From positions 310,001 to 374,000 of the forward strand of contig JAKUDP010000002.1 of assembly GCA_022570795.1 (NCBI GenBank): 64,000 nt of DNA. Direction: 5' to 3'. Both the position numbers and the translations under genes were made by a program. The first letter of the stretch is position 1. Each line of letters begins with the position of its first letter. Under the pieces are notes generated by a model, which did not search any database, was not told the origin of the DNA, and worked only from the letters and a program-made list of their open reading frames with translations. Shown here piece by piece: positions 22,382 to 33,666 of this stretch. The DNA is from Sphaerulina vaccinii (Eukaryota > Ascomycota > Dothideomycetes > Mycosphaerellales > Mycosphaerellaceae).

Positions 22382-23746
22382 GGTGGAGGTAGAGAAGTCG
22401 GTGTGTTGTTCGGACTGGGATTCGAGCGTGGCAGTTCCAGCTGCTTGGTCTATGTGCCTGGTCTGGTTCGGCGGGGTCTGTCGTGGGTAGTTGAGATTGA
22501 GCGAGGGGGCTTCTTGCGGTGGAGTACAAGAAGACAATGGCAACGGTGTATTTAGTCAAGGACAGAATGTGTTCGAGAGCATTCAACAAAGTTTTGAGAT
22601 GCTTGAAGCGGGAGACGTGTTCTTCCTTCCCCAGGGTCCTCTACTTGGCAGAGCACTATAATAGGGGCCAGGTACGCGTTTCTGCATCAAGTGACTTTAC
22701 CAAATTTGCATCCCACGCCATGTGATCCAAACGGTGGCCGAGATGCTTCTCTACCATTGTGAACAGAGGGCTCAGAAAAAGTTCACATATTGGGCATCCC
22801 CGCCATACAGTCCAGCGGCTATATGCAGGTCGTCTTCGAGAAGAGGCCACATCCCAGTCACCACGTGCATCACCACGTGCATCACCACGGATCTTATCTA
22901 CGCAATGGCCTGTCCGTGCTGACTCTGAACCCACAGCGTTGGTCGTGCAGAGCCCGTTACGAGCGAGATGCGAACAGGTGAAGTTGGGTTCGAGCTTGCA
23001 TGAAGAGGCAGGCACGAGCACATAATCCCACGAAAATGGACAGGCTCAGAAGATTTGGCCAGATCTATCCCTCCGCCGGCCTGGTAGATGAGCTTGCGGA
23101 TGTTGGTGACCCAGATCTTCACAGATGTGGCAATGGTAACCTTGAAGAGATTGGACTTGACCCGCAACCAGGACCCCAACTCTTCATGTTCACCATGTGT
23201 CCGCTCACGACGATGACATGATGATGAATCCCTCAAGTCGAGCTGGCCCATACCGGCAGAGAACATCGCCGGCCTTCGACTCCATGTCCACATTCTAATG
23301 GGCACGAGGAGCTTCTAGATTCGTTCCAAAAGCAGTGCTTTAGCCTCTCAATGCTTCGATAACCAGGCCCTGCAATAGCCGGAGAAGGGCATTCGCGAAG
23401 TTGCTCAAGTTCTGGAGAAGCTGTTCCCAATTGCTTGTGGTGTTCAGAATATCGCCCAAGCTTGCACCCTCACCGTGATGAGTGTCCAGTTGATATTCAC
23501 TGCAGGTTTGTAACATGAGTACATCAGCTGATCTCACGAGCTTGCGGTTCGTGAGGCGCTGACAGTGCTGATGGTGGACTTTGAACGAAGTGAGGTCGAG
23601 CTAGAGATACTAATCACAGTTCATGCAACCTCCCAGGCGAATGTTGCACAGGCTCCATAGACAAACGACGCGATAAAACATCAAAGAAAACCTACACTTG
23701 TTCTCCTTCCATCAACACTTCTATCGCAGCCACACTGTCTCGAGGC
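22382..23746. other. Intergenic, no gene recognised
   Basis: Contains the upstream region of MPG1 and about 1 kb of sequence with only short frames. A 12-bp tandem repeat lies at 22859-22890. Nothing else supported. Confidence 0.45.
22859..22890. repeat. 12-bp tandem repeat with CACGTG cores
   Basis: CACCACGTGCAT occurs twice in tandem (22859, 22871) followed by a partial third copy. Each full copy contains the palindrome CACGTG, an E-box-type core. Confidence 0.85.
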
Positions 23747-24651
23747 ATGGAGAACTCACGGCTTGGCAAGCTTGCTGCGGAGGTAATCGGGACACCCTCT
23801 GGCTGTGGATGATCATCTTGCTAACGTTGCACTTGCAGCTACGCAACCGCATCTGGGAGTTCGCAGTCGTGCAAGACGAGCCAGTACTCATGGCACAGTC
23901 TCCGCGATATATGCACGAGTGTGGCGCCTATCCTGCTGGCGCCCACCTCAAGAGCTTCAAAATCGCCTCGAACGAGGCTCTCGCTCTTCTCAGGACCTGC
24001 AAACAAGCGTAAGCAAGATAGTAGGCAGAAAGCATGCCCTCTCTTCGATGTCTCACCACGCTCGCATGCACTCAGGCGCTGAGCTTGGGAACAGACAACC
24101 AATGAGACAGCCTGCGTTTTCAGAGATACATGCTAACCATTCTACCTGATACCCTTAGACAGGACGAGTGCACTGGGCTATTCTACTCCATGAACACTTT
24201 CAGCTTCGAATGCGACCCTGGCGGTCCAGATGAGTTCAGACTGTCCTGCATCCAGTGGACGCAGTTGCAGCGATTCCAGCGCATCCGCACATTCTGCCAA
24301 CCAAAGAAAATTGAGAAGATTCTGATCACATCATATGCCGACTTGACAGACCCTGACTACAGTGATTCCGCCAGCCAAGAAGACACAATGGACACTCTGG
24401 TTCGAGAGATTTGCGTAGCGGAGAGTGCTGGTGATGGTCTGGAGGAGCTGAAAATTCAGATCACACTCCTGCTTCCAGGGGACCATAGTCTCCGGCTCGA
24501 GTTCGACGCATTCGACTATGAGACTTCGAGACGTAAGGCAGAGGTGGCGGCGCAATTCGCAATCGACAACATCGAGGTTCCTAACGACAGAATCATGCCA
24601 CGGTCGTTCGTGGGAGACGTTCTGACGTTCTGGGTCTCAGAGTCACCATAG
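23747..24651 (+). CDS. F-box-like LRNRIWE family protein (copy 1)
   Basis: Three exons: 23747-23782, 23839-24008 and 24159-24651, giving 232 residues; phases agree at both joints. The protein starts MENSRLGKLAAELRNRIWEFAV, a short F-box-like helix motif. CKQAQDECTGLFYSMNTFSFEC crosses the second junction, and a C-terminal LRLEFDAFDYETSRRKAEV block follows. The gene at 25748 has the same order and about the same length, so the two are tandem duplicates. The second intron (150 nt) is absent from the partner and is about three times longer than other introns here. Role unknown; related short fungal F-box-like proteins are assumed to be adaptor or scaffold proteins. Confidence 0.82.
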
Positions 24652-25747
24652 AACTCTAGCACCCAGCACATTGAGGTGCACCACGCGATTGAAAACGGAT
24701 CTGCATGGCAATGCCAGCCAGGTTGTGTTCGGGGATATACTTGCCTAAGCTCGCTGCAGATGGCGTACAGCATGGGTGGAGCATTTTGGCGGCCTCAAGC
24801 CCAGCACATCTCTTGGTGTGGGTAATGGCGGCTTGTAGAGGTGCATAGGCAAGACGGGGTTGGGCTTCATGGAGCTGTTGATCCGACCTAGAATCAGAAT
24901 GACCTTCTGGAGGAACATTAAGCCGTGCAAAGCGATAAGTTTTCTCAGACACTCCTTGCCACAAGAGCCTTAATTTCATCAAGATTAAGCACATTACCAT
25001 GCCATATCGAAAGCTGCTGATATCAAACAAGTACATCTCGTCAGATGATTTTACCCCTCTTCATACAGGCCCACATGCGAAATATTCCCAGGAGCTTGCT
25101 TCAATGCTGGATGAAGACATCCTGTACAAGAGGAAAGTGAACCAAAGTGAAGTTGGAATCTCTATATAACAACACTAGCTGAGCTTCCGAGGTTGCAGAT
25201 AGGACGCGATGAAGATCATGTTTCCAGTGTTCAATTCTCCGCAGGCTCTCGCAACACTCGCCAAACTCGCCTTCCAAGCGTTAACAATCCGTTAGCCCTG
25301 ACACTGCTCGCCTTAAGATCGATGCCGATTCGATGATTTTCTCGGTCCACTGATTGAGGTTAGCGGATTCGGCGCTTTGTGCAGAGAGGACGCGGAGTAC
25401 AGATTGTCGCGCATTGGGGAACCTTCGCGTCTCGAGCGGGCTGCGTGTTGTGAATGCCGTGATGCACGACGGAGGTCTGGTCAGTATCATGGGATCATCT
25501 CTGCAAAGCGATATCTACTGAGCTATTGCAGTTGCAGACAGAGCAGTAGAGTCTCGCGTTCTTCTTAGAGAGTGAAGAACTAGAGAGTGGAGCGCATGGA
25601 AGTGAAGTGAGGTCTAGGGGTCTAGCGCAACTCTTCTAGTCTCCAGGCAACGCCCGCTTCGCCTGCTTCACCACGCTTGAAGATTTCTACCTCCACAAAC
25701 ATCCTCACCCTCGACATGACGAGACCATCACAACATCAACTCGAGTT
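24652..25747. other. Spacer between the tandem pair
   Basis: 1.1 kb with no confident gene. A short minus frame at 25281-25490 and one at 23340-23537 lie at comparable distances upstream of the two tandem genes, but their similarity is too weak to call a duplicated neighbour. Confidence 0.4.
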
Positions 25748-26480
25748 ATGGAGAACTCACCGCTCGGCAAGCTGGCGGCGGAGGTAAGCAGAAGACATCT
25801 TCCTGGCTTCGTACGATCAACCCACTTACACACGTACACAGCTCCGTAACCGCATCTGGGAGCTCACCATACCCCAGGACGAACCGATCACAGTGCTCAT
25901 CGGACCTGTAACCTACTGCCACACCGACTTCAAAATCGCCCCAGATGGCATTCCCGCTCTTCTCCAGGTCTGCAAACAGACCAAGGAGGAATGCACTGAG
26001 ATGTTCTACGCCACCAACACCTTCAGTTTCAGTTGCAATCCTAAGGACACGGCTAATACGGGCGGACTCGAGTCACACTTTTGGCGCATCCGCGACTACT
26101 GCGAGGAAAAGGAAATTAAGAAGATTGTCCTGACTGCGAAGGCCTACATCTCCACCGGCCTGTTCAACGATACCAGGCCCCTCGAAATAACGATGGTCGA
26201 CCTGATCAACATCGTCAAGGATGATGCCTCACAGGAAGGCTTACAGAAGCTGACGCTTGAGATCACTATTGCGTTCCATAGGGAGGAGGATCAGATTCAG
26301 CTCGAGTTTGATGCTTTCGACTATAGCAATTCAAGACGGAAGGCGCTGGAGCTGGCAAGGACCAGACGCGCGGCTATGAGTGACGGCGCCTACTGGCGTC
26401 ACGGCTCGAGACTGCGGTCTCACGGCACAAGACTGGCGTGTTTCTTGGACAACATCGGTCTTACTAGTGGTGCGGAGTGA
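25748..26480 (+). CDS. F-box-like LRNRIWE family protein (copy 2)
   Basis: Two exons: 25748-25783 and 25842-26480 (58-nt intron), 224 residues. It begins MENSPLGKLAAELRNRIWELTI, nearly identical to copy 1, with the first intron at the same codon. CKQTKEECTEMFYATNTFSFSC runs without interruption where copy 1 has a 150-nt intron. A region starting IRDYCEEKEIKKIVLTAKAY and a C-terminal LEFDAFDYSNSRRKALEL block match copy 1 (IRTFCQPKKIEKILITSYAD, LEFDAFDYETSRRKAEV). The frame is intact, unlike the LPRELRD relatives at 4512, 14396 and 15656. Confidence 0.85.
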
Positions 26481-26631
26481 ACTGCAGGCAAGAGAAGGAT
26501 GACATTGGCATGGCGATGCGACGAGCCACGCTCTCTCAGATCCAAGCTGACGACTATGCCACCGAGGGCTGCTCTATGGTCCTGCGGGAAGAACAAGATG
26601 TTTTTAGAAGCTTGATTTGGTAGCAGTTGCA

Positions 26632-27390
26632 TCACAACCTCACTGGGAACTGCGTATACCCCTTCCCACTAACAAAAGTAGCCTGCCAAGACACATCTCC
26701 CGCTTTACCTTCAGCCAAAGACAGAAAGAACTCCGCATGTCCAGGTCCAGAGATGTTGTTATATGGTGGCGCTCCACTCTCAACTCTTTCGTCTACGCAG
26801 TAGAAATTGTATCCTTTAGGCTTGTACACTGCATTTGCCTCCGCGATCAAGTAAGCCGTCGCACTCTTTCCCACGCCCAAAGTCAAGAGTCCTGGAAGTG
26901 GCTTTTGCTCATTTAAGAGATTGCCAGTGAAAGCGAACATCTTTGGCTTGGAGTCGTCGAGCTTGGAGAACGAAGTGATGGCTTCTCTTGCAGCGACGAA
27001 TACGCTTGTCACATTTGCCGTTAGGTCTGTAGCGAACTCATCGACCGAAGCGTGGAAAAGGGTGTTCTCTGCTCCGCCGTTGTGATATGCAGCCGCTGTC
27101 ACCAGTCAACATACTGCTTTGGTAGGTGGCAAGCGGCACAGACACTTGCCATTGTATATGACGACGCTAGGCTCTCCTAGCTTCTCTCTAACAGTCTTGA
27201 ATGCGCCAGTAATGGTATCTGGCTTTGTAATATCGAGCGCGACGTGCAAGTTGTCTTGTGTACCGTCTGCACTTTTCGCAGATCGTGAGCCTTGTGCTAC
27301 TTTGTACCCATTTGCGAGGAAAGTCTTCACTGTGGATGCTCCAATGTTGGCACCGCTGCCAATGAGGAATAGCACTGGCTTCGAAGTCAT
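26632..27390 (-). CDS. Atypical short-chain dehydrogenase/reductase with GC-AG intron
   Basis: Two exons: 27390-27150 and 27095-26632, 234 residues. The intron (27149-27096) starts with GCAAGT and ends GACAG, the known minor GC-AG class; joining gives VVIYNAAAYHNGG, the NNAG-equivalent block. A variant glycine-rich cofactor motif (GSGANIGAS) sits at residues 10-18. The usual catalytic Tyr-x-x-x-Lys is replaced: the equivalent stretch reads TLGVGKSATAYL, keeping Lys but not Tyr. The C-terminus is short for a classical SDR. It is thus a Rossmann-fold protein of the atypical fungal SDR type; whether it still catalyses a redox reaction is uncertain. Confidence 0.8.
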
Positions 27391-28890
27391 ATTTGAGTAT
27401 GTGTCAATGGATATTGCCGAGTTGTGTGGACTGTGATAGTATGTGTAATATGGCCGTGGAGACTGTGCCCTATATGTATAGTCGAGCATTAACCAGCAAG
27501 CCACTGCTCGGCATTCGATGCTGACTATATCAGCAAAGCTTTGTCAGTGCCTCATTGCGGATATAGCAGAGCCCAGGAAACATATCGTCGCAAAAGCAGT
27601 AGCTGCAGTCGGCGATATCTCAAGCTTAGCAAGCTGAAGCGGGGTCCCCATCGATGAATCCATCTTGTGTACTCCGAGTGGGATCTTCATTGGTACAGGA
27701 TCTAGGAAGAGCTTTCGACAGTGCTTAGCTGTCTAAGCTGCTCCAAGTAGAGGCATTCTTTTCATCACTCCCACCTCTTGAATGAGAGACTGCACAGCTG
27801 TACAAGGCTCGAGTTTGAGCTTTCCTGAAGCTAATGCAGTCTGCTGCAGTAAGTAATGCCGGATCATCCTTTTCCTTAGAAGGTGCTTGCACAAGGTTCT
27901 GAGGCTCCAGTACAGTCTACGCCATACGTAATCGCGTTCAGCTAGAGCACTTCGCAATACCCGGCCCGTCTGGTGTGCAACCATTGCCATGCTCGAGGCA
28001 AAGTTGCGTCTATGATTGATTCGTTAGCTAATGACTGACGAACTCAAGGACCACATACCGCTATACACTGCTGCACATCTCCGGGAACGCCTCGATTTAC
28101 ACAGACACCTTCTGGAAAGATGTTTATGTCGCATGTCTGGAAGAAGTTCAGTCAGTGTAGCTCAATACCGGCCCAAAGATATGTTCAGGGTACCCATGGC
28201 AGAGCGGTGGCCATGCTCAATAGCGAGGCGACGATGTATAGTGAAGATTTCATCGTGACTTGATGTCGGAAGAGTGCGGTGATCAGATAAGATCTAGTTC
28301 TGCAGGTGATTCCGTGCAGTCATATACAGAAGAATCGTGCCACCATAGGAATGCTTAGCCCAGGCGAAATTGTGCCGGGGATCTGGTTGACTTTAGTGCT
28401 GACCGTTCAGCCAAAATCCCAGGTTCGATGTCGTAAAGCCGTAAAGCGTCTAGCTGCGCCATACAGTCCTTTCATCGTTCTTGGCAGGTCAACAATGACC
28501 TCGACATGATCTGGTGGATATGTGTTTGCTAGCCTTGGCAGATTGCTTGCTTCTTGGATACCCTTCTGAACTGTCCCAAATGGCCGTGTACGTTCATTGT
28601 ATACAGCGTGACAGGACTCTTCTTTTGATGGTGTATCAAGAGCACAGCATTCATTCGCCGATCCCGCATCAACTCGGAGGATGTGGCACGGCATGCTTGA
28701 CCATGTGGTCTCTGTTGCAAAAGGAATCGAGATCCAACAGCTATATGCAGTCGCAATTGCCTGTTTGAGGTCCATCGGAAGGAGCGAACGACAATAACTC
28801 GGCTCCATCATGTCGCACTTGCTGCCTTCGTCAACGTGGCTCAGTAGATTTCCGTGCGACTTACCCATCGACGATACGTAACCTCCGCCT
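27391..28890. other. Intergenic, no gene recognised
   Basis: 1.5 kb with scattered short frames on both strands, none with motif or splice support. Confidence 0.45.
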
Positions 28891-29574
28891 ATGTGCGGTC
28901 TTCTCCAGCCAGGCAAATCTGCTGCACCTCAACAACCTATCTCTATGGAGGTGCAAACACTACCACGTTCAGCGTAAGTGTCTTGTCTGTACTTCGCTGG
29001 CTTTGTCCTGTTTCTGATGTCGATCATCAGGGTGACGGTCCGCTCTTCGGGTCCAGCAGGCGGAAACTCGACTGAGCAGCTCAAGATTCGGCTGAAACAA
29101 GCGGTAGCCAATATGGAAGTCAATGAACAGATGGAAGTCAACGAGAACAGGAGGAGAAGACCACCGATGCAATCCGGTCAAATTGCAAGAAGACCTGGTC
29201 CACCGTCTCCACCACCAAGTCGTGCCGGCAGTCAAATCTCGTCTGTCTCTTCGAAAGATTCCAAGATCTCGCCCATGACAAAATATCCATCATCCGACAC
29301 GAGCGTACGACAGAGACAGCCGCAATCATATCAGCTACCAGCTGCAGTACCGACAGATTCCCAAGTTGTTGCTCGTCCCAAGAATGTCGACAATATACCT
29401 GTTGTGGTGCGTCGGAGTGCTGGACCAGTGGTACGAAGACCAGCAGCAGGAAGCCTAGATGATGGCGAATACTGTATCAAGAGGTACCGGAGGGAAAGCA
29501 GGACAGGTGGGGAAAGGGAGGTGATCAAGAAGAGCCATTACTCCTACTGGCCTCCAAGGCGGCACACCTCATAA
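28891..29574 (+). CDS. Small basic hypothetical protein
   Basis: Two-exon model: 28891-28973, intron 28974-29030 (GTAAGT..CAG, 57 nt), 29031-29574; phase 2 joins correctly to give 208 residues. The protein has no membrane segment. It holds a short Gln/Val-rich helix (EQLKIRLKQAVANMEVNEQ), then a Pro/Ser/Arg-rich disordered region (RRRRPP, PPSPPPSR, VVRRPAAG) and a basic end. I recognise no domain. The good donor and acceptor and a 180-codon second exon are the support; an upstream exon cannot be excluded. Confidence 0.45.
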
Positions 29575-30289
29575 TTTCCAGTATTGGTTCGAGCTGTACC
29601 AGAAGACCTAAGAATGACACTTCAATGCTACGCTCAGCAGTTTGTCCTCATACTACCGCCTTCATTTTGAGCTTGAATGTTTCCGAGGCGTCGCGGTCGT
29701 TCATGCTTGTGGGTCGACTGTCAAGCTCCATTGCGATCTGTTAGGCAGATGAAGAGCTTGAAGCATCTTCCAGTATCGTCACTTTGATGACAGACGCTCG
29801 CGGACTGATGAAACCGTGATGGTATCTGCAGGATGAAGAAGAAGCATGATTTCGATAGTCAAGGCTCCACCATGTGCTTAGTAAGTCGGTGTGTACCCTC
29901 TGTCCCAACTTTCCTTCTTCTCCTCTTCTCAGCGTGCATGAAGGCGCTTCCACTGCATCGAGGTCGCGTCGAGCGACCAGCTGAACCTTTGAGGGGTTCG
30001 AAACGGAACAACGGGTGACGACGGGAGGAGAGGATTGCTTGACAGCAATGTCATAGCCTAGGCATGCACAGCACAACTGCATAACTCTTGCACTAACAGA
30101 AAACAGTAATAGCAGACATGGGTCATCCTGTACAAGCAGCATTGAGTATAGCCAAGAAGAGCAGCGACATAGAGTGTCCGGCTGCGGCGCACTCTTCCTG
30201 CCGAGCGACCACGACATATATTTTGAGCATGCAGCTCTGACTTTCCGGCCCCTCAGTGCTAATTTGCAGCCCAAGAGTACTTTCTCAAC
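29575..30289. other. Intergenic
   Basis: About 0.7 kb upstream of the SDR at 30290. No gene recognised; the long minus frame here overlaps the SDR start and has no motif. Confidence 0.45.
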
Positions 30290-31201
30290 ATGGCCACAGA
30301 ACGACTCCGCTTCGATGGTGAAGTAGCAATAATCACTGGTGCTGGCGGCAAAGGCATGGGAAGTGCACACGCAGAGCTTCTAGCAGCACGAGGAGCCAAG
30401 GTCGTCATATTCGATCTCTTCCAAGAACCAGCTCAAGAAGTTGTCGATAGGATCACCTCCAAAGGCGGCACTGCTCTGGCAGTCATTGGAAGTGTCGCAA
30501 GCCAAGCAGACTGCAAAAGAGCAGTGCAAACCACAATCGAAACCTTCGGCCATGTCTCAATACTGATCAACAATGCTGGCATCGATATCAAGAACTCCTT
30601 CGACGATTTCCAAGACGAGGACTTTCACAAAACCATCGCTGTGAATCTGACTGGACCTTGGTATATATCGAAGCTCGTATGGCCATATATGAAAGAACGC
30701 AGATATGGCAAGATCATAATGGTCTCATCTACAAGCATATATGGTATGCCTGATAATTCCGCATACATGGCTTCGAAAGGAGGTCTTCTTGGACTGGCTC
30801 GATCTCTCGCGTGGGAGGGTTCAGAGTTTGGCATAAAAGTCAATTGCATTGGTCCCCTTGCGCAGACGCCTATGGCGAGGATCATGAATCCTACAGATGC
30901 GGAGGAAGATGCACGTCTGCAAGCGACTTTACCTGTGGAAGGCGTCTCGCCAGTGGTGGCTTGGCTTGTCCATAGAGGCTGTCAGCTTACTGGCGAGTTT
31001 ATCACGGCTTTTGGAAGCAGGTTTGCGAGGATGTTTATGGCTGAGACTGAGACTGCGGGAGCTGAGGATTTGCAGAACCATACGATTGAGAATGTGAGGG
31101 ACGAGATGGAGCAAGTCATGGGGAATGAAAACTTCTTTGTGCCAAAGTCGGTTTATGATACTGCGCAGAGGTATTATGGGAGACAGGGAAAGGCAGTGTG
31201 A
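30290..31201 (+). CDS. Short-chain dehydrogenase/reductase, MFE-2-like
   Basis: Single exon, 303 residues. Classical SDR: TGAGGKGMG cofactor motif at residues 16-24, NNAG near 92-95, catalytic Ser in MVSSTS near 145, and Tyr159/Lys163 in SAYMASKGG. The GGKGMG-type loop and the KVNCIGP segment resemble the dehydrogenase units of peroxisomal multifunctional enzyme (hydroxyacyl-CoA dehydrogenase-like) and related fungal SDRs. It would oxidise or reduce a carbonyl/alcohol with NAD(P)H; the substrate is not evident. The C-terminal 60 residues, past the SDR core, are helical. No PTS1 tripeptide is seen (ends KAV). Confidence 0.9.
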   Translation: MATERLRFDGEVAIITGAGGKGMGSAHAELLAARGAKVVIFDLFQEPAQEVVDRITSKGGTALAVIGSVASQADCKRAVQTTIETFGHVSILINNAGIDIKNSFDDFQDEDFHKTIAVNLTGPWYISKLVWPYMKERRYGKIIMVSSTSIYGMPDNSAYMASKGGLLGLARSLAWEGSEFGIKVNCIGPLAQTPMARIMNPTDAEEDARLQATLPVEGVSPVVAWLVHRGCQLTGEFITAFGSRFARMFMAETETAGAEDLQNHTIENVRDEMEQVMGNENFFVPKSVYDTAQRYYGRQGKAV

Positions 31202-31818
31202 GTGCTTCTATGCATGTCTGGGCTATTGTCTTGAGGTAATGCAACTAGCGTGAAATGATCATTGCAATGGTTTCACAAATGCAAGGCATAACCTTTATGC
31301 ACGGTTAATACATAACCTAGATAAGGTTGCAGATGAGATCCCGATCCGTCTGGCGTGCCTCCACTTCAGGCGCGTGCTCAACTCAACTCAAGCCATCACA
31401 AATGACCTCAGTTGTTCAGTCCTGGATCCTGAGTCTCCTTGAGATGTTGGCCTTGATCGACGACACGTCAGTCGATCTTCTTCATGACCTACGGCCAGCT
31501 GGCGCCGCGATATCGCATAATTGAAAGGGGTGAGCCATCGCCAACAGCACGCGCTGGTGTCGACGCTACAGGAGTGCGCAAGGCTGTCGTTCTCGCGTGC
31601 AATCAGCTCAGGTTGGCTCAGCCACAACGACAACATTGCTATGACTCGAGTTCTCCTGGAAGCGCGTGCACGCCACATTCAAGAGCCATGTTCATGAGGC
31701 CGCCCTGCTTGCTGTGGACCGCGGGTCACCCGGACCATCTACTCGATCCTCGAACACGAAGGCGTATGGCACCTAGCGAGTGGTGAAGCACAGCTCTGCG
31801 CCTCAATTCTACCGTACA
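31202..31818. other. Intergenic
   Basis: SDR 3' flank. No gene recognised before the decayed glycine-zipper gene copy at 31819. Confidence 0.4.
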
Positions 31819-31915
31819 ATGGGCGACACGTTCTCCCGAGACGCTGCAGAGACGAATTCGTGAAGGCAATACTCATCGTGCGGTGCTTCGCTGCTGCGGT
31901 CGTCACCTGCAATAG
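31819..31915 (+). pseudogene. Decayed 5' copy of the glycine-zipper gene
   Basis: ATGGGCGACACGTTCTCCCG encodes MGDTFSRDAAE, matching MGNAFSRDAPE of the gene at 32185. A one-base deletion at the GAATTCGTG position then shifts the frame. In the shifted frame FVKAILIVRCFAAAVV aligns with FVEALPVVGYFAAMVH. Similarity fades after about 31915, and no glycine-rich part is found. This is a truncated, frameshifted tandem copy. Confidence 0.7.
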
Positions 31916-32184
31916 AAGAAAGAGAGGACTTACAGCAACAACTATAACGTCATGAAACGACAACGCGTCGTTCGACTCGAAGCGCGCGTGGATGGTCACA
32001 CTGAGGAAGTTGCTAGATTGTTCGTGAGCCTTCGAAAGTACCGCGTATATGGCTATAAGTGCGAGCTGGTGCTGCACATGCCCGACTCAGATACTTCAAC
32101 ATTTTGTTCGATTATTGTTCTCAGAACCCACACCTACCGAGCACTCAATACCGGCAGAACTCAACACCGGCAGTACAATCCACA
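31916..32184. other. Short spacer with 15-bp direct repeat
   Basis: Upstream of the glycine-zipper gene. Near 32143-32174 a CTCAAYACCGGCAG unit occurs twice in near-tandem. Likely promoter and leader of the downstream gene. Confidence 0.4.
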
Positions 32185-32770
32185 ATGGGCAACGCATTCT
32201 CCAGAGATGCCCCAGAAATGAAGTTCGTGGAGGCTCTACCTGTTGTGGGATACTTTGCTGCCATGGTCCATGCAGGCGCGGGCAATCATGAGCATGCAAA
32301 ACGAGCTGCTGCCAAGTGTACCAACACCACATCGACTATCATAGGTGGTGTTGGCGGCGGCATGGTTGGTGGACCACTCGGTGCCATGGCCGGCGGGGCT
32401 GTCGGGGGCGGTGCGGGCATTGGAAGTCAGCACGGAGTGTCACAGCACATCAAGAATGAAGAGGTACTTGGTTCTGAGCCCTTCTCCGTTGCTCGACTGA
32501 GCTAATCAGAGTTAGATTCGCTCGGAGGTCAGCGACGCATCTGCCGAGCGCGTGGTCGCCTCCGTGGCATTTGGCGCAGTCGGTGGCGGGGCTGGATCAG
32601 CAGTGTCAACAATGGCTGCGAGTAGCATGGGTCTCGCAGGGGCGAAGGCAGTGGGCATAGCCGGAAGCTCTACTTTTGCGACCGGACCAAAGCTCCTCGG
32701 AGACAGCGTCATGCAGCGAAGCCATATGCTGCACGTTCGTGAGAACGACGGCGCCAACAGAGCTACTTGA
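32185..32770 (+). CDS. Glycine-zipper protein, predicted N-myristoylated
   Basis: Two exons: 32185-32463 and 32516-32770 (52-nt intron, branch CTAAT), 177 residues. It begins MGNAFS, a good N-myristoylation context (Gly2, Ser6), so membrane anchoring is predicted. Two glycine-zipper stretches follow: GGVGGGMVGGPLGAMAGGAVGGGAGIG split around residues 54-80 (Gly every 3-4 residues) and AFGAVGGGAGSAV near residue 112. Glycine zippers pack membrane helices and occur in pore-forming or membrane-remodelling proteins. The function is unknown. It has a decayed copy immediately upstream and the patatin/GTPase gene downstream. Confidence 0.75.
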
Positions 32771-33666
32771 AATATCGTAGTATGCAGAGCAGTATCGGGG
32801 TTTCGCGAGGCTACATTTCTGGAGACAATGAGCGCCCTCATCACTACACAGCCCAGCCCGACAATCTGGATCATCTAGCGAGAGACTCGTGTAAAATTCA
32901 AGCCCCAAGTGCGACAATGCCCCGCATGCACATGCCGTTGTTGTAGTCCACTTCCAAGTTCGAAAGGCCCGACACGTCTTGATAAGGACACCATGGCTTC
33001 AGATGCAGCAGCCACAGTCACTGAGAGACTGTACTCATCAGCCTCTCATGATCAGGCCTCACATAGCTTGCTGGCCTGATTCTGTTCGGCTCCGAGTATC
33101 CCCACGCTCTAGGCACTAAATAAGGTTTCGTCAATGGTACGTACACTGACTCGCGCGCGATGCTATCACCGTATTCGGTCTCCCCTGCAGACCACAAGAG
33201 ATAGGCTTGAAGAACAAATCGTGGACAAATGTTTCAAGAGAACCAATGGGGATGCACACTGCCTACGAAGGAGAACAACGCCTTGCACCATAACGACCGA
33301 GCGACTGCAGATGCGGCAGATTGCGACCTGGACTTCCGTACCGGACCACAATGCCACGAGATGAGGCTGTGGTCGTGCATGCAGACTACTGTGCACGTTA
33401 TCATGGCGTATTGTGGAATCACGCTACAATATTTCGGCACGCTGCAGACTGCAGACTGCAGAGTCGGGACTACTCGTCGAGAGGCCCCAATGCCACGAGC
33501 TGAAGTGGGGATGCGGGCATAGAGGCCAGCGTCCACCTTCCTGTGGCGGATGCTCGACTTCACAGTGCTATTTAGCGAGAGAGTATATCATTGAGGCTGC
33601 CGCCAGGTTCAGCGTTACGCGCTTTCGGCATTGTCCCACCTACATGGACCTCTAAGTTATCTCGCC
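32771..33666. other. Intergenic with small repeats
   Basis: No gene supported. Contains a CTGCAGA 7-mer in three tandem copies at 33442-33462 and a partly repeated CAATGCCACGAG string near 33350 and 33489. Confidence 0.5.

Noticed and set aside
29583..29605. GGTTCGA string as a tRNA B-box
   Set aside because: No T-arm pairing, anticodon arm or A-box at the right distance; other GGTTCGA hits lie in coding sequence.
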